In this document: piece after piece, positions 24,987 to 33,575 of the stretch
How positions within the stretch are numbered: position 1 is the first letter of the stretch
How the letters are laid out: every line of letters begins with the position of its first letter
Assembly (NCBI RefSeq): GCF_011290685.1
Contig: NZ_JAANYN010000017.1
Location: 1-64,000, forward strand
Length of the DNA stretch: 64,000 bases
Direction: 5' to 3'
Source of the DNA: Cyclobacterium plantarum
GTDB taxonomy: Bacteria; Bacteroidota; Bacteroidia; Cytophagales; Cyclobacteriaceae
Position numbers and translations under genes: made by a program
Notes under the pieces: model-generated
Seen by the model: the letters and a program-made list of their open reading frames with translations, nothing else
What the model was told of the DNA's origin: nothing
Database searches by the model: none

Positions 24987-27529
24987 TCGGCTATAGCATA
25001 TCCAAATCTTTCAGCCAGTTCTTCCAGCAAACCATTTATTTTCTCGGTTAGCAACCAAACCTTTTCCTGAATACCATCTTCCAGTCCCTGTTTCAGATCA
25101 CATTCTATCGCTTTTGCAAGGCTTCGCTCTTTGAACTTCAATTGACCCAATCTACTGGAAAGCTGGTGGGCTATGGCTTGCACCTTCTGAAAATCACCTT
25201 CATCCGCTGCTTTATTGATCCGTATCAGGTCCAGCCCAGTCTGTGTATAGAATCCTTCAAGGATTTCTTTCAGCAATTCTTCATCACCCATGCAAAACTT
25301 CTTTATTTCTGTAAGGTCAAAATTCCCCGAAACCTTTTCCGGTAATTTTGCCTGCTGTGAAACAGTGGATTCTTCGGGCTTTACGGGAGTTGTCCCCCTT
25401 TTAAAGGATTTGATATGTGAGGTGATTTTTTCTACCAATTCAGCCTCATCAAATGGCTTCATTACCAAACCATCAAAACCAAATTTGATTAAATTTTCCT
25501 GCTCCCTGGCAAATACATTGGCTGTCATGGCCAAAATAGGAACATCATCATATTTTTGATTGGCTCTAAGCAGATCAAATACCTGATAGCCATCCACCTC
25601 TGGCATTTGAATATCCAATAAAATCAGATCGAAGGGTTCTTCTTTAAAGTTGCTTTTGAAATCCACCCCCCCGGAATGGGTGACAATATCTGCGCCTAAC
25701 CTGCTTAGCATCAGCTTGACAAACTTCAATCCCATTTGGTCATCATCAACCAATAATATCCGAAGCCCCTCAATACGTTCAAGTTTGGCCGCAGGAATAG
25801 GTGATTCCTCCTTTTTATCCAGCAAGGTGGAAGGCAATGAAACGGTTATTGCTGTCCCCTTTCCCTGTTCGCTTCTAACGTTTACTTTTCCACCCTGCAG
25901 ATCAACAAGTCTTTTGATGATGGCCATTCCAAGACCCGTTCCTCCAAATTTCCTGGAAACACTTCCATCTCCCTGATTAAATTCCTTGAATAAATTTCGC
26001 TGCAGGTCTGTTGACATTCCCATACCCGTATCTATTACCTGCAAAATAAGGTTTCCCTTATCCTCAAAATAAACCCTTACCAACACCTTGCCCTTCTCGG
26101 TAAATTTAACTGCGTTGGACAGCAGGTTATTCATGATTTGGTTAATCCTCAAATCATCGCCCAATAAAAACTTATTCACTGGCAAGAGGATCGAAAAGTC
26201 AAGTTTAATGCCTTTTTGCTGTGCTTTCTGCTTATAAAAAGAATGGAGATTCCTGAAGAAAATATCGGGATTAATGATCCCCTTTTGTATTTTTATTTTC
26301 CCTGCTTCTAATTTTGAAAAATCAAGAATATCATTGACTATCCCTAATAGTGTGCCTGACGCTAATTTAATCATACGTACATATTCCTGTTGGTCCGGAT
26401 CAAGGGAGGTTTTGGAAATGGCATCATTGTACCCTTGAATAACATGCAATGGATTTCTGATTTCATGGCTCATACTTGCCAGAAAGTCCTGCTTGGTTTT
26501 GGCAAGGTTATCCGATTTTTTCTTGGCTTCGGAGAGCTTTGTCTGATAAGATTCTGATTTCTTTATCTCTTTAATGATACTAAAAATAAAGCCTGAAGAA
26601 CCAATCACCCCTACAATAATCAGTAAGCCCAGCAATAATGAAAGCTTATAAGTAAGTTGATAAGCCGATGCATTTTCTGCTTTGGATTTTTGCAGGGCTT
26701 CGTGCTGCAATGAGGTGACAATATGCTGAATATTGATAATAAGGTTTCGGTTTTTCTCATTCAGTTCCTGTTCAAGCGTACTTAGCCGGGAACGAAGATA
26801 TTTCTCTTCATTATTGATATCCAGTACCATTTGCCGTACTGCATAAATGATGGAGTCAGAACTGGAGAGTGAATTCGTGTCTTCCTGATCTATTCTATTT
26901 AGATTTAGCCGAAGCATACCCAGAATTTTTTCCATATCCTCCTTTCCTGCTCCGGCGAGGGCATCTCCAAAATCTTCTTGCCTATTGGATGGAAGAGGTT
27001 TTACCTCAGTTTTGGAACCTTTCTCATTGGAAGGAGGATTGATACCTATTCGAATCTTCCCCAAACTTTGGAGCCTGCTAAGTTCCTCTTTTCTTTTTAT
27101 TTTTCTTTCAATGTTATTTAGGGCTTCTTTACTGAAATTCCTGTTGTAAAGGTTGGTTTTAACGTCTTTTAACCCCTTGTAAACCACCATCAATTCATTA
27201 ACACTGTAATTGATCCGTTTTATCTGACCCAATTCAACCGTGTCAGCAGCCAATTTCTCCAAGTCCCGTATTTCCTCCTGGATTCGATTGTAGTAATTCA
27301 GGTTTTGACTGGTATCTTCTTCTACAAAAACACTGCGGGATTTATCAAGTTGATAGATGTCGGCCAATAATTGATTCAGGTTTCTGAGTTTTTTATTGGG
27401 TTCTGAAAGTGACTCGACAGATTCGAGTAATTGATTTACACTGTTATAAGTAATGACCCCGGCTCCCACAATCAGGCATATGGCCAGAAAAAAACCCAGG
27501 ATTACTTTTATTCTCGCATTGAATCTCAT
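24983..27529 (-). CDS. Hybrid sensor histidine kinase with receiver and HPt domains
   Basis: This 848-residue membrane kinase has helices near residues 8-27 and ~295-318 flanking a helical, coiled-coil-rich sensor region. It continues with HisKA (ASMSHEIRNPLHV), HATPase_c (NNLLSNAVKFT, DTGMGMS, FGGTGLGMAI), a receiver domain (~590-715; LLVDDDQ, ILLDIQMPEVDG, MTAN, KPF) and a C-terminal HPt domain with AHQLSSRLGQL. The four phosphotransfer sites are intact, so an internal His-Asp-His relay is expected. The convergent NtrC-type gene is a plausible but unproven output partner. The ligand is unknown. Confidence 0.93.
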   Translation of the reverse strand: MRFNARIKVILGFFLAICLIVGAGVITYNSVNQLLESVESLSEPNKKLRNLNQLLADIYQLDKSRSVFVEEDTSQNLNYYNRIQEEIRDLEKLAADTVELGQIKRINYSVNELMVVYKGLKDVKTNLYNRNFSKEALNNIERKIKRKEELSRLQSLGKIRIGINPPSNEKGSKTEVKPLPSNRQEDFGDALAGAGKEDMEKILGMLRLNLNRIDQEDTNSLSSSDSIIYAVRQMVLDINNEEKYLRSRLSTLEQELNEKNRNLIINIQHIVTSLQHEALQKSKAENASAYQLTYKLSLLLGLLIIVGVIGSSGFIFSIIKEIKKSESYQTKLSEAKKKSDNLAKTKQDFLASMSHEIRNPLHVIQGYNDAISKTSLDPDQQEYVRMIKLASGTLLGIVNDILDFSKLEAGKIKIQKGIINPDIFFRNLHSFYKQKAQQKGIKLDFSILLPVNKFLLGDDLRINQIMNNLLSNAVKFTEKGKVLVRVYFEDKGNLILQVIDTGMGMSTDLQRNLFKEFNQGDGSVSRKFGGTGLGMAIIKRLVDLQGGKVNVRSEQGKGTAITVSLPSTLLDKKEESPIPAAKLERIEGLRILLVDDDQMGLKFVKLMLSRLGADIVTHSGGVDFKSNFKEEPFDLILLDIQMPEVDGYQVFDLLRANQKYDDVPILAMTANVFAREQENLIKFGFDGLVMKPFDEAELVEKITSHIKSFKRGTTPVKPEESTVSQQAKLPEKVSGNFDLTEIKKFCMGDEELLKEILEGFYTQTGLDLIRINKAADEGDFQKVQAIAHQLSSRLGQLKFKERSLAKAIECDLKQGLEDGIQEKVWLLTEKINGLLEELAERFGYAIAD

Positions 27530-27705
27530 AAATACCGGTATGTTACAAAGTTTCTGACACCCTTGGTCGAACTTAAGGCCATAAATGTAACCATAATTTA
27601 CAGGTTTTTACATTTAACATGCTGTAGATGAAGTAGATTTATCGCCCCCTAATTTCCGCAATGATACTATGAAAGCCTTAACTTCAAAATAATATCTGGA
27701 AAATT

Positions 27706-28341
27706 TCAATCATTTTCCAAAGATACCTGATGAGTAAGGGATTCAAAGACATGATAAACTGCATAATAGGTGACAGGAACTGAGACAACCAAACCTATGC
27801 CAAAAATTAATGCCCCGGCAATATTGATCAATGCCAGAAAAAGTCCAAAGGTGAAAAATTTCAACCATTGTTTGTGGATGATTTTCCGGCTGTACCCCAG
27901 GGATTCCCAAAAATCCAAGCCAAAGAAAATACTTATTAAAACCCCAAACATAAAAGCTACCAAAAGGTATATTCCTGGCAAAATCAAGGCAAAAATGCCC
28001 AGAACTGTAATAAACTGCCCTACAACCCATACCAAAACTACAGGTATATAATAACCGAAACCTTTGAAAAAATCCGGGTATTTTACAGGCTCATGAAGGC
28101 TAACCTTGTTGGCCACTAAATAAAATCCGGCAAATAGTGGCCCTGCCAGGAAAAAAGAAAATACAAACAAAAAATCCGGAGCATAAAGCATAAATAAAAA
28201 CTGAATCGATAGAATAAGCAAGGTGAATGAAACCGAATAAATGCTTACCATTTGGAACGTTTCCCAACCTTTGGAAAAAGCTTCTTTGATGTCAAATTCG
28301 TAATTTCCGTCCGTTAAAAGATCCAGGTGTTTTTTATCCAT
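27706..28341 (-). CDS. Polytopic membrane protein, function unknown
   Basis: A 211-residue protein with about five hydrophobic segments, including PGIYLLVAFMFGVLISIFFGLDFWESLGYSRKIIHKQW and an FTFGLFLALINIAGAL helix. The layout resembles DUF975-like or glycerophosphoryl-diester-type integral membrane proteins of Bacteroidota, in which a Trp-rich loop links paired helices. No catalytic motif is visible. It lies 25 nt past the cystathionine synthase gene on the same strand. Confidence 0.7.
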   Translation of the reverse strand: MDKKHLDLLTDGNYEFDIKEAFSKGWETFQMVSIYSVSFTLLILSIQFLFMLYAPDFLFVFSFFLAGPLFAGFYLVANKVSLHEPVKYPDFFKGFGYYIPVVLVWVVGQFITVLGIFALILPGIYLLVAFMFGVLISIFFGLDFWESLGYSRKIIHKQWLKFFTFGLFLALINIAGALIFGIGLVVSVPVTYYAVYHVFESLTHQVSLEND

Positions 28342-28366
28342 TGTGCGATTTACTAATAAACCAAAA

Positions 28367-29734
28367 TTACCTGGTAATAGCTTCTAAGATGTCGTGTTTG
28401 GTAATTATATGTACCCGATGCCCCTCGTCCCTGACCAAAACGGCTTTTTCCTTTTCCACCATAGAGGAGAGTACATCAAGCGTACTGTCCAGCGCAACAA
28501 AATGCATAGAGTCTTCCATCACCTGATCCACTGTGGAATCTTTGATTTCGGGATTTTCAATTATTTTTAAAAGTAATTTATTATCCGTTAGGCAACCTAC
28601 CACCTGACCATCCTCCATTACAGGAATCTGGGAAACACTTTTTTCATTCATTATGGCTATCGCATCCCTGACTTTATCCATTTTTCGAACTACTACAAGC
28701 TGATACGCCTCGTTTCTGGCATTTACAATATCCCTTGCAGAACGATAGGTTTTATTTTCCATAAATCCATGATTTCTCATCCACTCATCATTATAGACTT
28801 TACCGAGATACCTGGTACCATGATCGGGCAGCAATATCACCATTACATCCCCTTTCTTCAGATTTTCTTTGGCGTATTCCAAAGCTCCATGAACGGCGGA
28901 ACCGCAGGACCAGCCGACAAATAACCCTTCCTCTCTGGATAGCCGACGGGTCATTACCGCTGCATCTTTGTCTGTTACCTTGATGAAATGATCTATGACA
29001 GAAAAATCTACGTTCTTTGGTAAAATATCTTCGCCAATACCTTCGGTCAGATAAGGATAAATTTCATTTTCATCAAATTCTCCTGTCTCCTTGTATTTCT
29101 TAAATACAGAACCATAGGTGTCTACGCCCACTGACACAAGTCCGTCAAACTGTTCTTTGAGGTATTTTGCAGTGCCTGACATGGATCCACCAGTACCTAC
29201 TCCCGCAACAAAATGGGTCACCGTTCCGGCTGTATCCCTCCAGATTTCAGGCCCGGTGGTTTCATAATGCGCCTTCCAGTTGGAAAGGTTATCGTATTGA
29301 TTGGGGTAAAATGAGTTGGGAATATCCTTATTAAGTTTCCTTGCTACCGCATAATAGGACCGGGGATCATCTGGTGAAACATTCGTTGGACAAACGATCA
29401 CCTCCGCTCCCACAGCTTTCAAAATATCAATCTTTTCTTTGGACTGCTTGTCCGCCATGGTAAAGATACACTTGTATCCTTTTGCAATCCCTGCCAATGC
29501 CAGACCCATTCCTGTATTTCCGCTGGTGCCTTCAATGATTGTTCCACCGGGTTTCAAAACACCAGCTTTTTCAGCATCCTCTACCATCTTAATAGCCATC
29601 CGGTCTTTCATTGAATTTCCCGGGTTGAAATATTCAACTTTTACCAATACATCACCGGCGATCCCTTTGTTCAATTTGTTGAGCCGTACCAATGGTGTAT
29701 TACCAATCGTATCAATAATGGAATTATATATCAT
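28367..29734 (-). CDS. Cystathionine beta-synthase (PLP enzyme with C-terminal CBS pair)
   Basis: A 455-residue fold type II PLP enzyme that condenses homocysteine (or O-acetylserine in related enzymes) with serine. Lys43 in GNSMKDRM forms the Schiff base, EGTSGNTGMGLA binds substrate, and VAGVGTGGSMSGTAKYL holds the PLP phosphate. Residues ~340-455 are two CBS motifs (for example KSVSQIPVMEDGQVVGCLTDN) that usually sense adenosyl ligands. The architecture matches cystathionine beta-synthase rather than plain cysteine synthase, but activity is inferred. A 240-bp spacer follows pyrB upstream. Confidence 0.88.
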   Translation of the reverse strand: MIYNSIIDTIGNTPLVRLNKLNKGIAGDVLVKVEYFNPGNSMKDRMAIKMVEDAEKAGVLKPGGTIIEGTSGNTGMGLALAGIAKGYKCIFTMADKQSKEKIDILKAVGAEVIVCPTNVSPDDPRSYYAVARKLNKDIPNSFYPNQYDNLSNWKAHYETTGPEIWRDTAGTVTHFVAGVGTGGSMSGTAKYLKEQFDGLVSVGVDTYGSVFKKYKETGEFDENEIYPYLTEGIGEDILPKNVDFSVIDHFIKVTDKDAAVMTRRLSREEGLFVGWSCGSAVHGALEYAKENLKKGDVMVILLPDHGTRYLGKVYNDEWMRNHGFMENKTYRSARDIVNARNEAYQLVVVRKMDKVRDAIAIMNEKSVSQIPVMEDGQVVGCLTDNKLLLKIIENPEIKDSTVDQVMEDSMHFVALDSTLDVLSSMVEKEKAVLVRDEGHRVHIITKHDILEAITR

Positions 29735-29974
29735 CTGTTCTTTTTAAAGCAATTTAACAAAAAATAGGATAAACATCGAAGGAAACCCTATTTCCTAAAG
29801 ATGTATAGCTGATAACCAACCCATTACTATTTCATCTTTATTATCTGTCAATAATCTTATTAAGGCGGTAATAACCTTTCCCCTACCAAATGTCATGACG
29901 GTGGGCGGGGAATCTCTCCTGATTGACATTCATCCCCCGGCTTGTCATTTGCCCAATGCACGATTAATCATAGT

Positions 29975-30898
29975 TCATTTAACACCGGCCAAAAGGTAAA
30001 GAACTGCCATCCTTATCGCAACCCCATTTTCTACTTGCTGTAAAATGATTGCATTATCCGAATCTGCCACATCCGAATTAAGTTCCACTCCTCTATTGAT
30101 GGGGCCGGGGTGCATGATGACAATTTCTTTATCCAGCTGGTTCAATAGCTTTTTATTTATTCCAAAATAAAGCGAGTACTCCCTCAGAGAGGGGAAATAT
30201 TTTATTTGTTGTCTTTCTAATTGAATGCGGAGAACATTCGCCACATCACACCACTGCAGTGCCTTAAATACATCCTGCTCAACTTTCACCCCCAGATCGC
30301 CGATATGCCTGGGCATGAGGGTCACTGGCCCGCAAACCATTACCTCTGCCCCTAATTTCTGAAGGCAAAAAATATTGGAAAGTGCCACCCTTGAATGAAG
30401 AATGTCACCAATAATGGCTACTTTTTTTCCTGCGACCTCCCCTAATTTCTCCCGAATGGAAAAAGCATCCAGCAAGGCCTGGGTGGGATGTTCGTGTGTT
30501 CCATCACCCGCATTGATAATATTGGCCCGGATATGTCTGGATAAAAAATGAGGTGCCCCGGGGCTTGAATGCCTCATGACTACCATATCCACTTTCATGG
30601 CCAATATATTATTCACGGTATCGATCAGGGTTTCTCCCTTCTTTACAGAACTGCTGCCAGAAGCAAAATTCACCACATCTGCAGAGAGTCTTTTTTCAGC
30701 CAACTCGAAGGACAATTTTGTCCGCGTGGAATTCTCAAAAAAAACATTGGCAATGGTAATGTCTCTCAGGGAAGGCACCTTTTTTATCGGGCGATTTAAA
30801 ACCTCTTTAAAATTATCTGCCGTTTCAAAAATTAGTTGGATGTCTGTTTCGGTGAGTCCTTTGATCCCTAATAAATGTCTGGTGCTGAGCTGCTGCAT
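29975..30898 (-). CDS. pyrB: Aspartate carbamoyltransferase catalytic chain
   Basis: PyrB makes N-carbamoyl-aspartate from carbamoyl phosphate and aspartate, the committed step of pyrimidine synthesis. The 307-residue chain has the carbamoyl-phosphate loop FENSTRTKLSFE, the SVKKGETL segment, HPTQALLDAF, and the aspartate site MHPGPINRGVE. No pyrI regulatory-chain gene adjoins it. It starts 5 nt after the pyrR stop, in a two-gene operon. Confidence 0.96.
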   Translation of the reverse strand: MQQLSTRHLLGIKGLTETDIQLIFETADNFKEVLNRPIKKVPSLRDITIANVFFENSTRTKLSFELAEKRLSADVVNFASGSSSVKKGETLIDTVNNILAMKVDMVVMRHSSPGAPHFLSRHIRANIINAGDGTHEHPTQALLDAFSIREKLGEVAGKKVAIIGDILHSRVALSNIFCLQKLGAEVMVCGPVTLMPRHIGDLGVKVEQDVFKALQWCDVANVLRIQLERQQIKYFPSLREYSLYFGINKKLLNQLDKEIVIMHPGPINRGVELNSDVADSDNAIILQQVENGVAIRMAVLYLLAGVK

Positions 30899-30903
30899 GG
30901 GTA

Positions 30904-31452
30904 TTATTTACTTTCTTTTTCAGTGATCCATATGGCATCTTCAGGAAAACCCTGAGACTGCCATTCTACACTTACATATTGGCTTTCAAGGGTATTGACC
31001 TGCCTCCCATAGTAATTAGGCCTGATCGGAAAATCCCTGGTATATTTTCTATCAATCAATACCATTAACTCTACCTTTAATGGCCTGCCGTATGCAATCA
31101 TGGCATCCATTGCTGCCCTAACGGATCTTCCTTTATACAATACATCATCTACCAAAATCACTTTCTTGTTTTCAATTAAAAAATCTATTCTGGTCTCGTT
31201 GGCCTTTAGGGGAAGGTCCCGGCGCCGGAAATCATCCCTGTGGAAAGTAGCATCCAAATATCCATATTTCAGGTTCAACTGGCGGATTTCCCGCATGCGC
31301 TGAACGATCCTGTCCAACACCATGGCTCCTCTGGGCTGAAGACCTAAAAGCACCGTATTATCAAAATCATCGTGGTTTTCGATCAATTGGTGACAAAACC
31401 TGCTGATGATAATGGATATCTGGGTCTGATCAAGAACAAGTCTTTTTTGCAT
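30904..31452 (-). CDS. pyrR: Bifunctional pyr regulator / uracil phosphoribosyltransferase
   Basis: A 182-residue PyrR with the PRPP-binding loop VILVDDVLYKGRSVRAAMDAM and the QRGA..LD element near the N terminus. In Gram-positives it is an RNA-binding attenuator; here the leader between promoter and ATG is only ~10 nt, so no PyrR-type attenuator can lie ahead of this operon. It may act at other pyr leaders or mainly as a uracil phosphoribosyltransferase. First gene of pyrR-pyrB. Confidence 0.93.
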   Translation of the reverse strand: MQKRLVLDQTQISIIISRFCHQLIENHDDFDNTVLLGLQPRGAMVLDRIVQRMREIRQLNLKYGYLDATFHRDDFRRRDLPLKANETRIDFLIENKKVILVDDVLYKGRSVRAAMDAMIAYGRPLKVELMVLIDRKYTRDFPIRPNYYGRQVNTLESQYVSVEWQSQGFPEDAIWITEKESK

Positions 31453-31467
31453 GATTTAACTTTGGGG

Positions 31468-31495
31468 CAAATATATAAATAATTTGTTTGGGCAA
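31468..31495 (-). promoter_or_regulatory. Promoter of pyrR-pyrB
   Basis: On the minus strand TTG (31495-31493), a 17-nt spacer and TATATTTG (31475-31468) match the Bacteroidota consensus. The -7 element ends 15 nt before the pyrR ATG, implying a transcript that starts within ~10 nt of the start codon. This leaves no room for a pyrimidine attenuator. Confidence 0.6.
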
Positions 31496-31502
31496 AACCG
31501 AC

Positions 31503-33092
31503 CTAAATGAAATCATCGACTTTTATTTTAGTGAAAAAATTTACCTCCCTGCTTGTTGCTTTTCCATCCTTGTCCTGATAGCGGATCCGCTGCTTTCCGC
31601 TCAATAAATAATAGTTGTCATACCACCAAAGCAGTTGAAGACTGTCTTCTCTGGTGTCAGCAATCCTTTCATTCTCATTGATGAGTTCTATTTCAAAGGG
31701 TTCGTTCTCCATGACGACTTCCCCTCTTTTTATTTGGCTGAGGAGAATTTCCGTTTCATCCAAATACATGTAAAAGAGGTTATCCCCACTAAAACTCATT
31801 TCACCAAACTTAACCGGCTGATTTTTGCTGGCATTGTCCAGGTTTAGGGAATTGTCCCAAATGATGTTTCCATCCTCATCCAATAAAATAAATTGCGCTG
31901 CCAAATATTTGTACTGATTGGTTACCTGGTTGCTTCTGAACCTGGGATCCATCCACAATGGGTTGTACATGCCTCCGTAGCCACCCATCATGGGGTTTAA
32001 ACGATAAAAGTTACTGGCATACATGCCATCCCTGGGTACATACCGGGAAGTTGAAGAAATAAAATGATCGTTGTAAATCAAATAATACCCATTTGAAGCA
32101 TTGATTTCCCTGGTCACCACTACATTACTGATGGGAATATTTTTTCCCCGGTTAAGTCTTCTTTCAACTTTTCTCAACCTCCTTTCCCTGGTCTTTTCTG
32201 GTAAATAATTATAAAAATTTTCAAAATCAGAAACAGAATAAAACTTGTTTTCATACTCCCCAAACTGATTGATTTTGGAAAAATACAATCCCTGATAAGC
32301 TTCCTTCTTTCTTAGGCCATATGGGCCAATAAGGGCCTGCTTGTAGTTATAGGAAGATGTCAGTAACCCTTCAACTATTTCCATCGAAGGATCTTTAAGA
32401 TCATCTATTTTGACTTCTCTCAATTTGTTGCCATTGGTGTCGAAAGTTAGAATGGATACAATTTTTTTCTTGTAAAAATCCCGTCTGCTCACTACTACAT
32501 CAAAAACGTTGAGGTCAGGGTCTTTTCTCATCTGTAAAATTTTAGCATCCTTTTCAAAAAGACCCGGAACTGTGACCACCTCCTTACTGGGAATATCCAA
32601 AATCTGTATCACCGGCCTGAAATCATACTTACCCATGAAAACAGCTTTTTTATTGAATACCAAAAAATCCTGAAGCTCCATTTCCAAAATACTGGTGAGC
32701 AACATTTTATTCACAGCATGGTTTTTTAGATTAATTTCAAAAATGGCTTTTTCAGGATTATACTGGGAACCCTTATTGAACAAAACATATAGAAAATCCT
32801 CATCCAAATCAAAACCTAACAATTCATAAAAATCCTCCAACTCAATTTCCCTGGCAGAATCACCTTCTAGCTGGAAATCAGATGTCAGGTATTCAAAAAT
32901 ATTTTTCGTACCATAAGCAGTTTCAGACTTCATCCTAAATGCTACCATTCCCTGCTCCCTGGGCAGCACAAAGAAATCGTCCGCTGACCAATTGGTTTCA
33001 ACCTCCATTCTTTGGGTAAATTGAACCTGACTGAATGCAGCAACAAAAAAGAAGAATAAGGCCAAAGACAATACCAAGGTTTTGTTAATCAT
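31503..33092 (-). CDS. Exported protein of unknown function
   Basis: The 529-residue product has a typical N-terminal signal peptide (MINKTLVLSLALFFFFVAAFS). The mature part is rich in aromatic and charged residues with repeated strand-like segments (LDIPSKEVVTVPGLF, ILLDEDGNIIWDNSLN), which suggests a beta-propeller-like or all-beta fold, but no family is recognised. No lipobox or membrane helix is visible beyond the signal. It is followed closely by pyrR downstream. Confidence 0.7.
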   Translation of the reverse strand: MINKTLVLSLALFFFFVAAFSQVQFTQRMEVETNWSADDFFVLPREQGMVAFRMKSETAYGTKNIFEYLTSDFQLEGDSAREIELEDFYELLGFDLDEDFLYVLFNKGSQYNPEKAIFEINLKNHAVNKMLLTSILEMELQDFLVFNKKAVFMGKYDFRPVIQILDIPSKEVVTVPGLFEKDAKILQMRKDPDLNVFDVVVSRRDFYKKKIVSILTFDTNGNKLREVKIDDLKDPSMEIVEGLLTSSYNYKQALIGPYGLRKKEAYQGLYFSKINQFGEYENKFYSVSDFENFYNYLPEKTRERRLRKVERRLNRGKNIPISNVVVTREINASNGYYLIYNDHFISSTSRYVPRDGMYASNFYRLNPMMGGYGGMYNPLWMDPRFRSNQVTNQYKYLAAQFILLDEDGNIIWDNSLNLDNASKNQPVKFGEMSFSGDNLFYMYLDETEILLSQIKRGEVVMENEPFEIELINENERIADTREDSLQLLWWYDNYYLLSGKQRIRYQDKDGKATSREVNFFTKIKVDDFI

Positions 33093-33499
33093 ATCTGGAG
33101 CGTTTTAATGATTTTTTTTATACCGATTATAGGGAAAGGCCAGCAATGCCTCAACAGACTATTTCCCATTACCAGGAAATAACCCGTGAATAATTTAGGG
33201 GAAAATAATCGACCAACAGGAATGCCGAAACCTGTAATTGGTATTTTCCACAACTGTCCATTAATTCCATCCTGACCTGAAAAGGAAGACCGGAAAATTT
33301 TCGACGATTTTGAGCCGTTATTCCCCATCTTATCAGCACAAACAATATTCCAAGTGGCTAAATTCATATGATTAAGTAAATTCTCCCCGGCATTCCTCTT
33401 TCCAGCCTGACCTCTTTCTTTATTTTTAACAATTGAATACCAATCTTTACCTATTTTATCTTTTCCGGGGATTATTCTCAGGTTGCTCATTGCCTCCAT
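33089..33499 (-). CDS. Doubtful 136-residue open reading frame
   Basis: An ATG-started frame that fills most of the gap and ends in an ATGA overlap with the exported-protein gene. It is basic, has no signal peptide and resembles no family I know; the sequence has no clear domain pattern, although its codon use is not unlike its neighbours. It may be spurious or a fast-evolving local gene. Confidence 0.25.
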   Translation of the reverse strand: MEAMSNLRIIPGKDKIGKDWYSIVKNKERGQAGKRNAGENLLNHMNLATWNIVCADKMGNNGSKSSKIFRSSFSGQDGINGQLWKIPITGFGIPVGRLFSPKLFTGYFLVMGNSLLRHCWPFPIIGIKKIIKTLQI

Positions 33500-33575
33500 A
33501 AGATAAGGCGAATGATTTTATTTTAAAACAAATATTATGGACATTTGTCGTGTATTCACAAGATCGTAACCTACC

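Noticed and set aside
29735-29974. Riboswitch or attenuator between pyrB and the cystathionine synthase gene
   Set aside because: Only short, imperfect inverted repeats were found (for example AATGTCA/TGACATT), with no T tract or known aptamer pattern.
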